Shown here in pieces: positions 15,947 to 24,555 of a stretch of DNA of 64,000 nt (positions within the stretch are counted from its first letter, which is position 1; each line of letters opens with the position of its first letter). A program made the position numbers and the translations under genes. The stretch spans positions 1-64,000 of the forward strand of contig JAFTAP010000102.1 of assembly GCA_017455525.1 (NCBI GenBank), given 5' to 3'. The notes beneath the pieces are model-generated. The model was not told where the DNA came from and did not search any database. It saw only the letters and a program-made list of their open reading frames with translations. This DNA comes from Lachnospiraceae bacterium. Lineage in GTDB: Bacteria > Bacillota > Clostridia > Lachnospirales > Lachnospiraceae.

Positions 15947-17125
15947 TCACAACACCTCAAGCCGTTCCACCTTATTCAGCAATTCATCAATATGCTCTCT
16001 CGTATGTTCAATGCGTTTTGCCCCAAAAGTGTTGTTCTTTAAGTCTGTACTCTCCAAAAGGTATAGGAAACGAATAGCTGCCACAAGACGTATTTGCTCA
16101 AGAATCTTTTCCCTGTCGGTATCACTTACAGAATCAAAATAATGATCAAACGTCATTTGCCAAATCTCATCCGCTTTCTCCTGCGGTATCTGAAGAAACA
16201 TCCTAGAGTTATCCGGCTCGTCCTCCGCAAACTCCCGGTAAGTCACGAAAAGTCCGGCAAATTCAAATACGGGATTTCCGAGTCCCAGCGTATCCATATC
16301 TATCAACATTGCCTCATCGCCGGAGAGCATCACGTTTTTCATCTGAATATCGCCATGAACTACCGTATTTTCATCCGGCATATTGAGAAGAAGATTTTTT
16401 AGTTTTTCAAACTGACTATCCAACAGATGCTCTCTGATCACATCAAGATAATTAAGGAATCTGTCTTTGTATGATGGAAAATCTCCTTTCTCCATTCGGG
16501 TATTGTGTACTAACCGAAGCATCCCGACATATTTACGGATCACTTTCTCAATCGGTTCGTCACCATCCTTTACGATATCATGAAAAGACTTCGCATCCAG
16601 AAGCTCAAAAACTGAGCCGTAATCCTCTCCCACCTTTACGATATCGTATGAGATTGCAGTAGGGATACCGGCAACAAAAGCTTTCTGCGCCATCCTTTTT
16701 TCATTTTCTATCATAGATATGGCTTCTTTGCCTTTGTACACCTTTACAATCGTTTCCTGATCCATCCGGTATACAGTTCCGAAGAAGCCTCTCCCGATGA
16801 CGGGAAGCCCCTCCACGCTTATCTGCCTGTAAGTCCTCCTCACATCGAATAATTCGGTGAACCCTGTGGTTTCGAGAATATCGTACACATCCCTGGAAAC
16901 GTTTAAGAGAGCGAGGGATTTTCCGAAAGACTTTCTCACTTTCATCAATACACGGAGCCCGGCACTTGAGATATAAGTAAGCTCTCCTGCATCAAACGCC
17001 ACATCCTTTCCTTTATGAAAATCCAATATCCCGCTTATATCTTTCTCTACAGACGGTGCATTATTTGAATCAATCCTTCCCTCAAGAAAAACCAAGAGCT
17101 TTCCGTCATTTTCAGATACTTTCAT
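15947..17125 (-). CDS. STAS-kinase fusion 2
   Basis: A 392-residue paralogue of the protein at 14064. The STAS domain (1-105) carries YISSAGLRVLMKVRK. The kinase domain has an intact glycine loop (GRGFFGTVYR), Lys in IVKVYKG, catalytic HGD in VVHGDIQMKNVML and Asp in LIDMDT. So this copy should bind and use ATP. The start at 17125 (MKVSENDGK) follows GAGGGAAAG; the longer frame to 17179 would begin inside the promoter. Fusion of a STAS domain to an eukaryotic-like small-molecule kinase suggests a self-contained phospho-switch. Antibiotic phosphorylation is unlikely given the fusion and neighbours. Confidence 0.8.
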   Translation of the reverse strand: MKVSENDGKLLVFLEGRIDSNNAPSVEKDISGILDFHKGKDVAFDAGELTYISSAGLRVLMKVRKSFGKSLALLNVSRDVYDILETTGFTELFDVRRTYRQISVEGLPVIGRGFFGTVYRMDQETIVKVYKGKEAISMIENEKRMAQKAFVAGIPTAISYDIVKVGEDYGSVFELLDAKSFHDIVKDGDEPIEKVIRKYVGMLRLVHNTRMEKGDFPSYKDRFLNYLDVIREHLLDSQFEKLKNLLLNMPDENTVVHGDIQMKNVMLSGDEAMLIDMDTLGLGNPVFEFAGLFVTYREFAEDEPDNSRMFLQIPQEKADEIWQMTFDHYFDSVSDTDREKILEQIRLVAAIRFLYLLESTDLKNNTFGAKRIEHTREHIDELLNKVERLEVL

Positions 17126-17166
17126 ATTGTTTCTTTCCCTCAGCTTTCTTATTTCTTTATATCTAT

Positions 17167-17197
17167 TTATACGAAGCACAGCATTATTCCGGCAGCA
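17167..17197 (-). promoter_or_regulatory. TGCC-N17-CGTATAA promoter before STAS-kinase 2
   Basis: TGCTGCC (17191-17197) and CGTATAA (17167-17173) with a 17-bp spacer on the minus strand, part of the segment duplicated from 15645-15745. It would start transcription about 35 bp upstream of the STAS-kinase 2 start codon. Confidence 0.5.
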
Positions 17198-17208
17198 CTT
17201 TTTATATC

Positions 17209-17259
17209 CTATAATTCTTTCCCATGATGAAACGGCTTGCAGTATGCCCTGCCTCCACT
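17209..17259 (-). pseudogene. C-terminal remnant of a Cys-pair leader peptide
   Basis: Seventeen codons read SGGRAYCKPFHHGKEL and stop, matching the end of the intact peptide at 15689 (SGGRAYCKPFHHAKEM). No leader, start codon or first Cys pair remains; a stop lies just upstream in the same frame. It marks the edge of a duplicated segment. Confidence 0.75.
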
Positions 17260-17271
17260 GTCTCCGTTGCG

Positions 17272-17340
17272 TTATAGACCAATCCCCCCGTTATATTTCG
17301 TAGCGTATCGGTCCGTCTGCGGATAATACCTCATTTTCAT
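17272..17340 (-). CDS. Possible 22-residue ORF coupled to L,D-transpeptidase
   Basis: An ATG overlapping the stop of the L,D-transpeptidase gene (ATGA-type overlap) opens 22 codons (MRYYPQTDRYATKYNGGIG core) before TAA. It may be the truncated head of a gene lost when the adjacent peptide remnant formed. No family recognised; it could be chance. Confidence 0.2.
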   Translation of the reverse strand: MKMRYYPQTDRYATKYNGGIGL

Positions 17341-18638
17341 CAATCAATTGACACAGCATCCCATCCGTAATCCTGGTATGCAGTGATATCAAGCTCATTA
17401 GCTTTCACATAATCGCGGATATATTCAAGCCTGAGTTTCTCCATCGCCTCGTTGTCAGCATGAGCCCTGGCAAAATCATCATACCTGTCGCCGAATATCT
17501 TTTTTGCGCTTGGAATAAAATCAGAGCCATCTGCCACTACTTCAAAATCCACAACGGAATAACCTCCGCCGGATATCTTCTCAAGATGCATAAGACCGGG
17601 ATAATTTCCTCCGGACTCCGTTTTAAGCACTTCTCCGTCCAAATTGTAATTTAATATCCAAAAATCGCCCCAAATGCGAATGTCATCCGTGTCAACGTCT
17701 TCATCTACAATATACATATAGGGAATAGAAATATCAGCCTTTTCATAATCCAATGCCTTCACATTCACAAGATAATCACATATTGCTGCTACTTTCTCAT
17801 CTCCGGTATAGGTATATGCCGGAAGAAGAACAGATTCAGGTTCTTTTTCAGTACTTTCCCCACTGGTTTCATTGCTATTTTCAGACAATCTCCCTGCCGG
17901 ATCCCATTCACTATAAATTGCCGGACTAAGCTCCTCAAGTGTATCCAATATCACCACGCATTCCGGCTTTACCCTCTGAAGCACGGTAATCATCTTATCC
18001 TGTGGAATGGCTACACAGCCTCCTGTATAGGGCTTATCTTTCTTGAAACAATGCAGAAAAATAGCAGAGCCCAGACCTGCCTCTCCATCCTCGTTATAGC
18101 TTATATTCATACAATACTGATAAGGTTCGGTATAATCAATGATATGCTCACTGGCATCGACATCAAGATCTGGCAAATCCTTAATATTTACCATTTTGTT
18201 GTATGAATATCCCTCTCTCATATCTCCTGACCAATAATCATCGTCCGTCACCTGTTTGTACGTAAATCCGTTGCAGCCGGGGTCAGGAGCGATTCCAAAC
18301 GCCTCCGTAAAATGGAAACTTCCTGTCGGTGTTTTTGCGTCGCCCTCTTTTTCCTTATCCATGCCGTACTTTCCGATAAAGCCCGGCGTACTGATAATCT
18401 CGGTCCACTCGCCATCCTCGTTCTTTTCATGCATGGAAACATAGGCCGTTGTATCTCCCACAGCGGCCACAATAAAGATTTGACTCGCCCCGTTCTCCTC
18501 TCCGATGGAAGCCGCCCACTCGGGAGATTCCACTGTGGTATCAGCTGTGCCTGTGGAAGTGTTCCTGCCGCACCCGCTTAAGGTCAACATCAATCCAAGT
18601 AAACAGATTAAACTTAAATAACATCTTTTCAATTTCAT
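17340..18638 (-). CDS. Lipoprotein L,D-transpeptidase (YkuD-type)
   Basis: A 432-residue lipoprotein: signal peptide with lipobox LSGC (Cys23), then a YkuD-like catalytic domain (about 50-230) with TPTGSFHF, His196 (FLHC) and the active Cys208 in TGGCVAIP. YkuD enzymes form or modify peptidoglycan cross-links or attach proteins at the cell surface. The C-terminal 170 residues form a separate domain of unknown type ending in a helical stretch. Two promoter-region features lie upstream: AAGATAAATCGTTA repeats and a TTGTCCC-type promoter 208 bp from the start, linking it to the surface protein and export operon. Confidence 0.8.
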   Translation of the reverse strand: MKLKRCYLSLICLLGLMLTLSGCGRNTSTGTADTTVESPEWAASIGEENGASQIFIVAAVGDTTAYVSMHEKNEDGEWTEIISTPGFIGKYGMDKEKEGDAKTPTGSFHFTEAFGIAPDPGCNGFTYKQVTDDDYWSGDMREGYSYNKMVNIKDLPDLDVDASEHIIDYTEPYQYCMNISYNEDGEAGLGSAIFLHCFKKDKPYTGGCVAIPQDKMITVLQRVKPECVVILDTLEELSPAIYSEWDPAGRLSENSNETSGESTEKEPESVLLPAYTYTGDEKVAAICDYLVNVKALDYEKADISIPYMYIVDEDVDTDDIRIWGDFWILNYNLDGEVLKTESGGNYPGLMHLEKISGGGYSVVDFEVVADGSDFIPSAKKIFGDRYDDFARAHADNEAMEKLRLEYIRDYVKANELDITAYQDYGWDAVSID

Positions 18639-18683
18639 TTCCTCCTTTGCAGATTGTCACTGCTGTGCTTCCCATATACCTCC

Positions 18684-18759
18684 AAGATAAATCGTTAGAA
18701 CTATATATTATTTATAAGTTATGACGGTTTATATTCAAATTTTATAAGATAAATCGTTA
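18684..18759. repeat. AAGATAAATCGTTA direct repeats in leader region
   Basis: The 14-base sequence AAGATAAATCGTTA occurs at 18684-18697 and 18746-18759, 62 bp apart, with a weaker ACGGTTTAT between. They lie in the long untranslated leader of the L,D-transpeptidase gene, the first just upstream of its ribosome-site region. Possible regulator binding sites or RNA elements. Confidence 0.4.
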
Positions 18760-18845
18760 TATATGAATTATATATCTGCACGCCTTCTGATTTTCAACCC
18801 TTAACCTTAAAGTGAAGCCTGCCTTATATTTTTATCAGTTGACAC

Positions 18846-18883
18846 ATTATATCAAACCAAGTGGGACAAAAACGGGACAAAAA
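18846..18883 (-). promoter_or_regulatory. TTGTCCC direct-repeat promoter (L,D-transpeptidase)
   Basis: Minus-strand TTGTCCC at 18874-18880 and 18863-18869, 11 bp apart, then 11 bp to a perfect TATAAT (ATTATA at 18846-18851). Flanking bases are also conserved with the sites at 10954 and 31577 over about 40 bp. Transcription would run to the L,D-transpeptidase gene with a leader of about 200 nt. Confidence 0.75.
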
Positions 18884-18889
18884 TAAGAA

Positions 18890-19648
18890 TCATAGCCCTA
18901 TGTAATGTCTTGAAAGGTAGACGGCAAGCAGGAAAAGCCCTATCGTCTCCGTAAGATGAAATATGACCGAGGACCAGACTATCCCTATCTCTCTTCCCGA
19001 AAAGCCTATTGTCTGCATCTGAAACACGCCGAACGCAAGCAGGAATGCGATTGATATCACCACCGCGGCTATCTTCAGATACCTGTCACTTAAGAATATG
19101 GCAGTCATGACGACTCCCAGCAGTATTGCCGTCATCATCTCTATGTATTTGAAGCCATGAGTCATGTTATAGAGCGAGACAAAGGAAGCATACGCAGCCC
19201 CATTTATAGCCACAAGAACAAGCTCCTTCGTGAAACGCCTGTATATCATGGAAGCAAAGAAATATATACACTCCGCCCCGATAAGTATCACTGCCCATAT
19301 CTGTATGAGCTGCCCTATCTCATTAGCCGTAAGCGAAGAGAGATGCTCGCCCAGCACTTCCTTCTGCAGCATGCCAAGCTCCGCCCTGTCATCCTCGTCA
19401 ATAAGCTCCCTATACCTTGACAGCTTTCTCCATGACATGAAAAAAATCACAGCAATAAGAGCCACCTGTACCACCGAGCTTATGATCTGCACTCTCCACA
19501 TGAGAGTATCGAGCATATCAGGCAGAAGTGACGGCATCCTTGCAAACATCATCCTTATAATTCCTTCTATCGCAGCTCCCGCAAGCTTTATCACGGCCGC
19601 CGTCATGATAGCAAATGAAAGTAAATGCGTCTTCTTGCTAAAGTACAT
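18890..19648 (-). CDS. Multi-pass membrane protein, unknown
   Basis: A 252-residue protein with about six or seven membrane helices and a charged loop at residues 72-108 (RYRELIDEDDRAELGMLQKEVLG). No family recognised. It lies between the TTGTCCC promoter of the L,D-transpeptidase and a cluster of gene remnants, and has TATAAT-like sequence about 50 bp upstream. Given its position it may belong to the peptide system, for example as sensor or immunity protein, but nothing in the sequence proves this. Confidence 0.6.
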   Translation of the reverse strand: MYFSKKTHLLSFAIMTAAVIKLAGAAIEGIIRMMFARMPSLLPDMLDTLMWRVQIISSVVQVALIAVIFFMSWRKLSRYRELIDEDDRAELGMLQKEVLGEHLSSLTANEIGQLIQIWAVILIGAECIYFFASMIYRRFTKELVLVAINGAAYASFVSLYNMTHGFKYIEMMTAILLGVVMTAIFLSDRYLKIAAVVISIAFLLAFGVFQMQTIGFSGREIGIVWSSVIFHLTETIGLFLLAVYLSRHYIGL

Positions 19649-19743
19649 AAAATTACACTTTCCTCACAATCGTATCTCCACAAAGCAGCCCATATTATAT
19701 GCCGAAAATACTTATATAAAATTTGTTCCTGCTTTTAGACTTT

Positions 19744-19812
19744 TCAACTCTGTGCGATAAGGTCTTTAAACTGTGCATCACTATACCGTGCCACTCCCGC
19801 AGCCGCATATTC
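19744..19812 (-). pseudogene. Collapsed remnant of the 120-residue peptide gene
   Basis: The frame reads EYAAAGVARYSDAQFKDLIAQS and stops. It joins the leader-end block of the intact gene at 6347 (EYAAAGAARFSDSQL) directly to its last residues (TDAQLKDLIAQS), as if the two S/T-D-x-Q-L motifs had recombined and deleted the middle. No start codon is in frame. Confidence 0.75.
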
Positions 19813-19850
19813 ATGATGCTGCCTCCTTCATGTTTTTATTATTTTTATAT

Positions 19851-19931
19851 TTACGGAGCTTTAATATGCGTTCCTATTAATATATACGCAGCGGATTTAT
19901 TATTTCTAATCTTCATCAATACACGAAGACC
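19851..19931 (-). pseudogene. STAS-domain gene remnant
   Basis: After a broken junction the frame reads GLRVLMKIRNNKS, matching the GLRVLMKVRKSFGKS segment of STAS-kinase 2, then drifts to a stop. Only this short internal piece is recognisable; the rest of the STAS and kinase domains is absent. Confidence 0.6.
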
Positions 19932-19939
19932 TCCCTATC

Positions 19940-20080
19940 TTAATATTTCTCCACCTGTCTTCTGGTAAGCCCGCTTAACTCCGTATCATCCTTAAGCATC
20001 AAACTGTCCGGATATTCCTTCGTCCATTTGTCAAACACATCCATAAAATATGGAACCTCATCAATTCTTTGCAGGTTCAT
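19940..20080 (-). pseudogene. N-terminal stub of an adenylation (AMP-binding) gene
   Basis: Forty-six codons start with an ATG overlapping the exporter stop (ATGA), so the gene was translationally coupled to it. The sequence (DVFDKWTKEYPDSLMLKD, then LTRRQVEKY) looks like the beginning of an AMP-binding/acyl-CoA-ligase-like domain, but a TAA ends it there and STAS-derived sequence follows. It suggests the export operon once ended with an adenylating enzyme. Annotated as pseudogene because no ligase motif remains. Confidence 0.55.
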
Positions 20081-22260
20081 AAAATAAGCCTCTGCCTTGC
20101 AACAAGCTCTGCGAATATGCCCTGCTTCGCTATGAGTTCCTCATAGCTCCCGTCCTCTGCGATACGCCCTTTGTCAAGCACTATGATCCGGTCGCAGGTC
20201 CTTATCGTAGATAGCCTGTGAGCTATGACGATCCTCGTGCATTTTAAGCCGTCCAGGGACTCCGTGACCTGTCTCTGCGTTATATTGTCGAGCGCACTCG
20301 TCGCCTCATCAAACATCAGTATCCTTGGCCTTGGGGCAATGGCCCTTGCTATCATAAGTCTCTGTCTCTGCCCTCCCGAGATGCCCCCCTGCCCTTCTGA
20401 TACCAAAGTGAACATTCCCATCGGCATGGCGCTTATGTCCTCCGCCATACCCGCCATCCGTGCCGCTTCCCATGCGTCATCAAGCGTGAGCTGCGGAGCG
20501 GATATCACGATATTGGAGTAAATATCCCCCTGAAAAAGCTTCCCGTCCTGCATCACGACGCCTATCTTCTGTCGCAGGGATTTAAGGTCAAGCGATGACA
20601 GGTTCTTACCGTCATAGAAGACCGCTCCCTTCTGCGGCCTCTCAAAGCCCAGCATTATCCTCATGAGCGTCGATTTTCCGCAGCCTGTCGCGCCTACTAT
20701 CGCGACATACTGTCCGGGGCGGATCTTAAGCGAAAGATTATCGATCACCGGCGGCATGCTCTCGCTGTAGCGGAAAGTGATATTATTTAATTCAATGCCG
20801 CCCGATATCCTTGTTACGACTTCCTTACTCTCCGAAGCCTCAGGCTCCGTCTCCATGATAGGACGCACCATATCAAGGCTCGGGCGTATGTCCGCAAGAG
20901 AAAGCGCTATGGACGACAGCCCTAAAAGCGCCCCAGAAACCATACCGTAAGCGGCGCTGAAAGCATAGTAGTCGGGAATAGAAACCTTAGATCGCAATGC
21001 GGCTGCATAAAGGATTATCCCTCCAAAGAGCGTGACCGCCGTATTTATCGCAGGAACCGCCTTTAAGAAGACCGGAGGATTATAGGTAAGCGCAGCCTCC
21101 TTAGCATATAGCTCTCCCCACCTTGCAAATGCTCTCTTCTCCGCTCCCGCAAGCTTTATCTTCTGTATGCCGGAAATAAGGGAATAACTCATGCCGTTCT
21201 CCTTGGACTGAAGCTCCATCCGCTCTCTCGATATCCTCGTCTGCCATACTGCCGAGACAACTGATATCAGCACGGTGATTATGGAAATGCTTAAGGCCGG
21301 CACTACAAGAGCCGGCGCATAGGCAAAAATCTGCAAAATATAAACAAGCGAAAACAGGCTCGTAAATCCCACCTCAAAAACCTGCATGACGATGGTGTCG
21401 CAGAGCAGGTTCATATATTCCGAACGGCTCGCAAGCTCTCCTGCGCCGTAATCCTTAAAAAAGCCCGCAGGGAGCGATAATATCCGCATCATGGTCGCCG
21501 CCTCAACAGATAGCGAAAGCTTAGTACGAAGCCGCGCCGTAACAAGGCTTCTTGCTGCGGATATGAGCAATGAGCTTGCCGTCACGCAGATCATGAAAAC
21601 CGCCATAGCGATTAGCGCACTGATGCTTCCTGCTTCTATGATATCGGAAAAAAGAATCTTATTAAGCTGCGGGGTAAGCATGCCTATGAGCGTGACTATC
21701 CCCATAAGACCGAAGTACCATACAAGGTCTGATGCGCGGAACACGGAGAGCATATAGCTTATAAGCTCCTTAAGGCTCATTTTCTTCTGGGGAAACGGCT
21801 TATAGAAAGCATAGGCTTCTTCATAAAAAAGCTCCTCATTCCTGTCAGTAACCCTCTCTCTTACTCCGGTATCAGGATCGATGTATGTATACCCTGACAG
21901 GGCTCCGGGAGTAAGGCACACGGGCATTCCGTTATCCTTCCTTACGCCGAGCATCACGCCGAAGGCATCCTTATGCCAGCCCTTTTCAAGATGCACATTC
22001 CTTCTCATGATGCCGTAAGGACGCAGGGCATACTCCAGCTGTTCATCTCCGTCCTTGATGCTCTCAGGTATCTCCGCGCTCTTAAGTCCGTAGTATTTCA
22101 GGACTTCATCAATAGCGCCCCTCACATGGATTCGCTCATTCGCAAGCACAGTGCCTGCACGGTGTCCCATGACTGCGCCCGCTATCTTTAGATAGGACTC
22201 CTCAAGCTTTAGCTCGTCCCTCTCCTGTCTTAATTTTATCTGTTCTTCAAACCAGCCCAT
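20077..22260 (-). CDS. NHLM-type ABC transporter, permease/ATPase without peptidase
   Basis: A 727-residue protein resembling the second ABC subunit of NHLM bacteriocin export systems. A long N-terminal soluble region (about 1-165) is followed by six membrane helices and an ATPase domain with Walker A GATGCGKST, signature SGGQRQR, Walker B ILMFDEATSA and H-loop IAHRLST. No Cys peptidase motif is present. It likely acts with the C39-bearing transporter 105 bp upstream. The start has no clear ribosome site, and the gap upstream contains a hairpin and repetitive sequence. Confidence 0.85.
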   Translation of the reverse strand: MGWFEEQIKLRQERDELKLEESYLKIAGAVMGHRAGTVLANERIHVRGAIDEVLKYYGLKSAEIPESIKDGDEQLEYALRPYGIMRRNVHLEKGWHKDAFGVMLGVRKDNGMPVCLTPGALSGYTYIDPDTGVRERVTDRNEELFYEEAYAFYKPFPQKKMSLKELISYMLSVFRASDLVWYFGLMGIVTLIGMLTPQLNKILFSDIIEAGSISALIAMAVFMICVTASSLLISAARSLVTARLRTKLSLSVEAATMMRILSLPAGFFKDYGAGELASRSEYMNLLCDTIVMQVFEVGFTSLFSLVYILQIFAYAPALVVPALSISIITVLISVVSAVWQTRISRERMELQSKENGMSYSLISGIQKIKLAGAEKRAFARWGELYAKEAALTYNPPVFLKAVPAINTAVTLFGGIILYAAALRSKVSIPDYYAFSAAYGMVSGALLGLSSIALSLADIRPSLDMVRPIMETEPEASESKEVVTRISGGIELNNITFRYSESMPPVIDNLSLKIRPGQYVAIVGATGCGKSTLMRIMLGFERPQKGAVFYDGKNLSSLDLKSLRQKIGVVMQDGKLFQGDIYSNIVISAPQLTLDDAWEAARMAGMAEDISAMPMGMFTLVSEGQGGISGGQRQRLMIARAIAPRPRILMFDEATSALDNITQRQVTESLDGLKCTRIVIAHRLSTIRTCDRIIVLDKGRIAEDGSYEELIAKQGIFAELVARQRLIL

Positions 22261-22357
22261 CGTCGTCGTATGCTTCGCTCTTGCTCACGCTTCGCAAGCT
22301 CACCGCTCGCCACCGCTCCGCTACTCCTCCTCTCCGCCGAAATCAGGCTTTCGGCGG
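22261..22357 (-). repeat. Intra-operon spacer with hairpin and GCGAAGC-like repeats
   Basis: Between the two transporter genes a perfect 9-bp stem (CCGCCGAAA/TTTCGGCGG at 22334-22357) is followed by about 70 bases of iterated GCGAAGC, GAGC and GCGGTGGCG motifs up to the next ATG. There is no T-run, so it is not a standard terminator. It could be a processing or translation-control element that sets the ratio of the two subunits. Confidence 0.45.
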
Positions 22358-22365
22358 GAATTCTA

Positions 22366-24552
22366 TTATTCTGACATTACTAAATTACGGTAAAGCGTGC
22401 CGTTTTCCATTAGATAATCATGCGTCCCCCTCTCAACCGCCTTGCCCCTGTCCATGACGATTATCTCATCACAGTCCCTTATCGTTGAAAGCCTGTGCGC
22501 TATGACTATGCAGGTAATCCCCCTGTCCTTTATCGCCTTCACCACCTCATATTCGGTCTTCGCATCAAGGGCGCTTGTCGCTTCATCGAGAATTATGATA
22601 GTCGGGTCCTGCGCGAGCACCCTCGCTATCTCCATCCTCTGCCTTTGTCCTCCCGAGAGATCCTTCCCGCCCTCCATGATCTTATAATCATAGCCGCCGT
22701 CACGCATCATGATGTCCTCATGAAGCTTTGCGTCCCGGGCTGCGAGTATCATCTCGAAATCCTCGATCGAGTCGTCCCACATCTTTATGTTGTTCGCTAT
22801 AGTGTCTTCGAAGAGAATGATGTCCTGATCCACTACGGCAAGCGAGCCCGTGAAGATACTGTGCGGTATCTCCGATATAGGTGTTCCATCAAATAATATC
22901 TCTCCCGACCACGGCTTATATAACCCCGACAGGAGCTTTGCGAGGGTTGACTTGCCGCAGCCTGACGCGCCCACGAACGCCACGCTCTGCCCCCGCTCAA
23001 GACTTAAGCTGAAATCCTCTATAAGCGCCGGCGCAAGGGGCGAATAGCCGAAGGTCACGTCCTTCATCTGAAGGCTTCCGCCAAGCTTATCATATACGGT
23101 TATCTCCCTGTCCTCAGTATCATCGGACGGATACTCCATCACGTCCTCTACTCTCTCCATCTGCGTGCGCAGCTCCTGTATCGCCTGCGTAGCCTGTATC
23201 AGGGTCTGCACGGGAGCATTGAAGGAAACAAGGAAGCCCTGGAACGCCATCACCATGCCAACCGTGAACTCTCCCCTTATTACCAGATACACTCCCAGTA
23301 TCTGCACGATTATCCCCGACAGGCTGCTGACAAAGAGCGGGATCATGCCTAAGTACTCATTCATCTTCGCATATCGCACGGTCTGCGTATTTACTCCCGC
23401 CTGATATCCCGACCACTTCGTAAAGAAGCCGTTCTCCGCTCCCGACGCCTTGATCGTCTCTATCATTTCAATGCCCGACACGGTCGCAGACGCAAGGTTT
23501 CCCGTATCCCTCATCAAAACCCTCGTCAAGTTCACCCTCTTTGACGAGATATACCTGGATACCAGCATATTTATGATCATTGCCGCGACGCCCGCCGCCG
23601 TGAGCATGGGGCTGTATCGCAGCATGACTATGAGGTAGAATATGAGCATCAGGAAGTTAAACGCAAGCGGCGCGACTGTATTCACCACGACTCCCGCTAT
23701 GCCCGCATTAGTCTCCTGTCTCTGGAGTATATCCCCTGCCATCCGCTGTGAAAAGAATTTCATCGGAAGATGCAGCACCTTCCACATATATGAGGCATTC
23801 CCCGAGGCCGCGAGCTTTCCGTTTATCCTCAGGGCATAGACTGCGTTCATCCATGCCGAGATGACCTCTATGACTGCAATTAAAGACAGGAATATAAGGA
23901 AAGGCGTGACCCATGCGGGATTCTTTCCCGTAAGAAGCACATCTAAGAATACTCTTGAAAATCCCTGCCAGACTATCTGCGTAAGCGATGCGATGAGCAT
24001 CGTAAGGGCAACGAAAAATACCGCGCTGCCTGCCCCTTCAAGCCTCTTTCTTGCAAAAGCGGCGATGCTTTTCTTCCTGCCTCCCGTCACGAATTCCTCT
24101 CCGGGGGATAGCATCATGCAGATTCCGGTGAACGCCTTGTCGAAATCCTCCATCGGGACGGAGTAGCTTCCCTTAGCCGGATCGTTAAGGTACGCCCTGC
24201 CGTTCCTGAAACCGTCGCAGACTACGAAGTGATTGAAGTTCCAATGTATGATACATGGAAACTCGCCTTTATTCTTTAAGTCCTCAGGCTCAAGGCGATA
24301 ACCGTCTGCATTCAAGCCGTAGCTTCTGGCGGCGCGAAGTATGTTCCTTGCATTGGAACCGTCCCTTGATACGCCGCAGTCCTCTCTCACCTGCTCCAAG
24401 GGAAGCCACAGCCCGTAATACGCAAGTATCATGTCAAGGCACGCCGCCCCGCACTCTAAGGCCTCCATCTGCATGACGACGGGAACCTTGGCGACTCCTT
24501 TCGTTACGGGGCTTTTGATTTTATTTGACTTATTACCGTGTTCCAAGCTCAT
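22366..24552 (-). CDS. NHLM-type ABC transporter with C39 leader peptidase
   Basis: A 728-residue peptidase-transporter. The N-terminal C39 domain has Gln28, catalytic Cys34 (LECGAACLDM), His108 (NFNHFVV) and Asp124 (LNDPA). Six membrane helices and an ATPase domain follow (GASGCGKST, LSGGQRQR, IIILDEATSA). It should cut leader peptides behind Gly-Gly and export the product; the double-glycine peptides of this region are the natural substrates. The gene starts 3 bp after the stop of the short HlyD-like gene. Confidence 0.9.
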   Translation of the reverse strand: MSLEHGNKSNKIKSPVTKGVAKVPVVMQMEALECGAACLDMILAYYGLWLPLEQVREDCGVSRDGSNARNILRAARSYGLNADGYRLEPEDLKNKGEFPCIIHWNFNHFVVCDGFRNGRAYLNDPAKGSYSVPMEDFDKAFTGICMMLSPGEEFVTGGRKKSIAAFARKRLEGAGSAVFFVALTMLIASLTQIVWQGFSRVFLDVLLTGKNPAWVTPFLIFLSLIAVIEVISAWMNAVYALRINGKLAASGNASYMWKVLHLPMKFFSQRMAGDILQRQETNAGIAGVVVNTVAPLAFNFLMLIFYLIVMLRYSPMLTAAGVAAMIINMLVSRYISSKRVNLTRVLMRDTGNLASATVSGIEMIETIKASGAENGFFTKWSGYQAGVNTQTVRYAKMNEYLGMIPLFVSSLSGIIVQILGVYLVIRGEFTVGMVMAFQGFLVSFNAPVQTLIQATQAIQELRTQMERVEDVMEYPSDDTEDREITVYDKLGGSLQMKDVTFGYSPLAPALIEDFSLSLERGQSVAFVGASGCGKSTLAKLLSGLYKPWSGEILFDGTPISEIPHSIFTGSLAVVDQDIILFEDTIANNIKMWDDSIEDFEMILAARDAKLHEDIMMRDGGYDYKIMEGGKDLSGGQRQRMEIARVLAQDPTIIILDEATSALDAKTEYEVVKAIKDRGITCIVIAHRLSTIRDCDEIIVMDRGKAVERGTHDYLMENGTLYRNLVMSE

Positions 24553-24555
24553 GAC

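Noticed and set aside
14064..17125. Aminoglycoside-resistance kinases
   Set aside because: The kinase fold is shared, but fusion to STAS domains and the peptide-system context argue for a regulatory role.
17125..17179. Longer start for STAS-kinase 2
   Set aside because: It would begin inside the CGTATAA promoter box; ATG at 17125 has a ribosome site.
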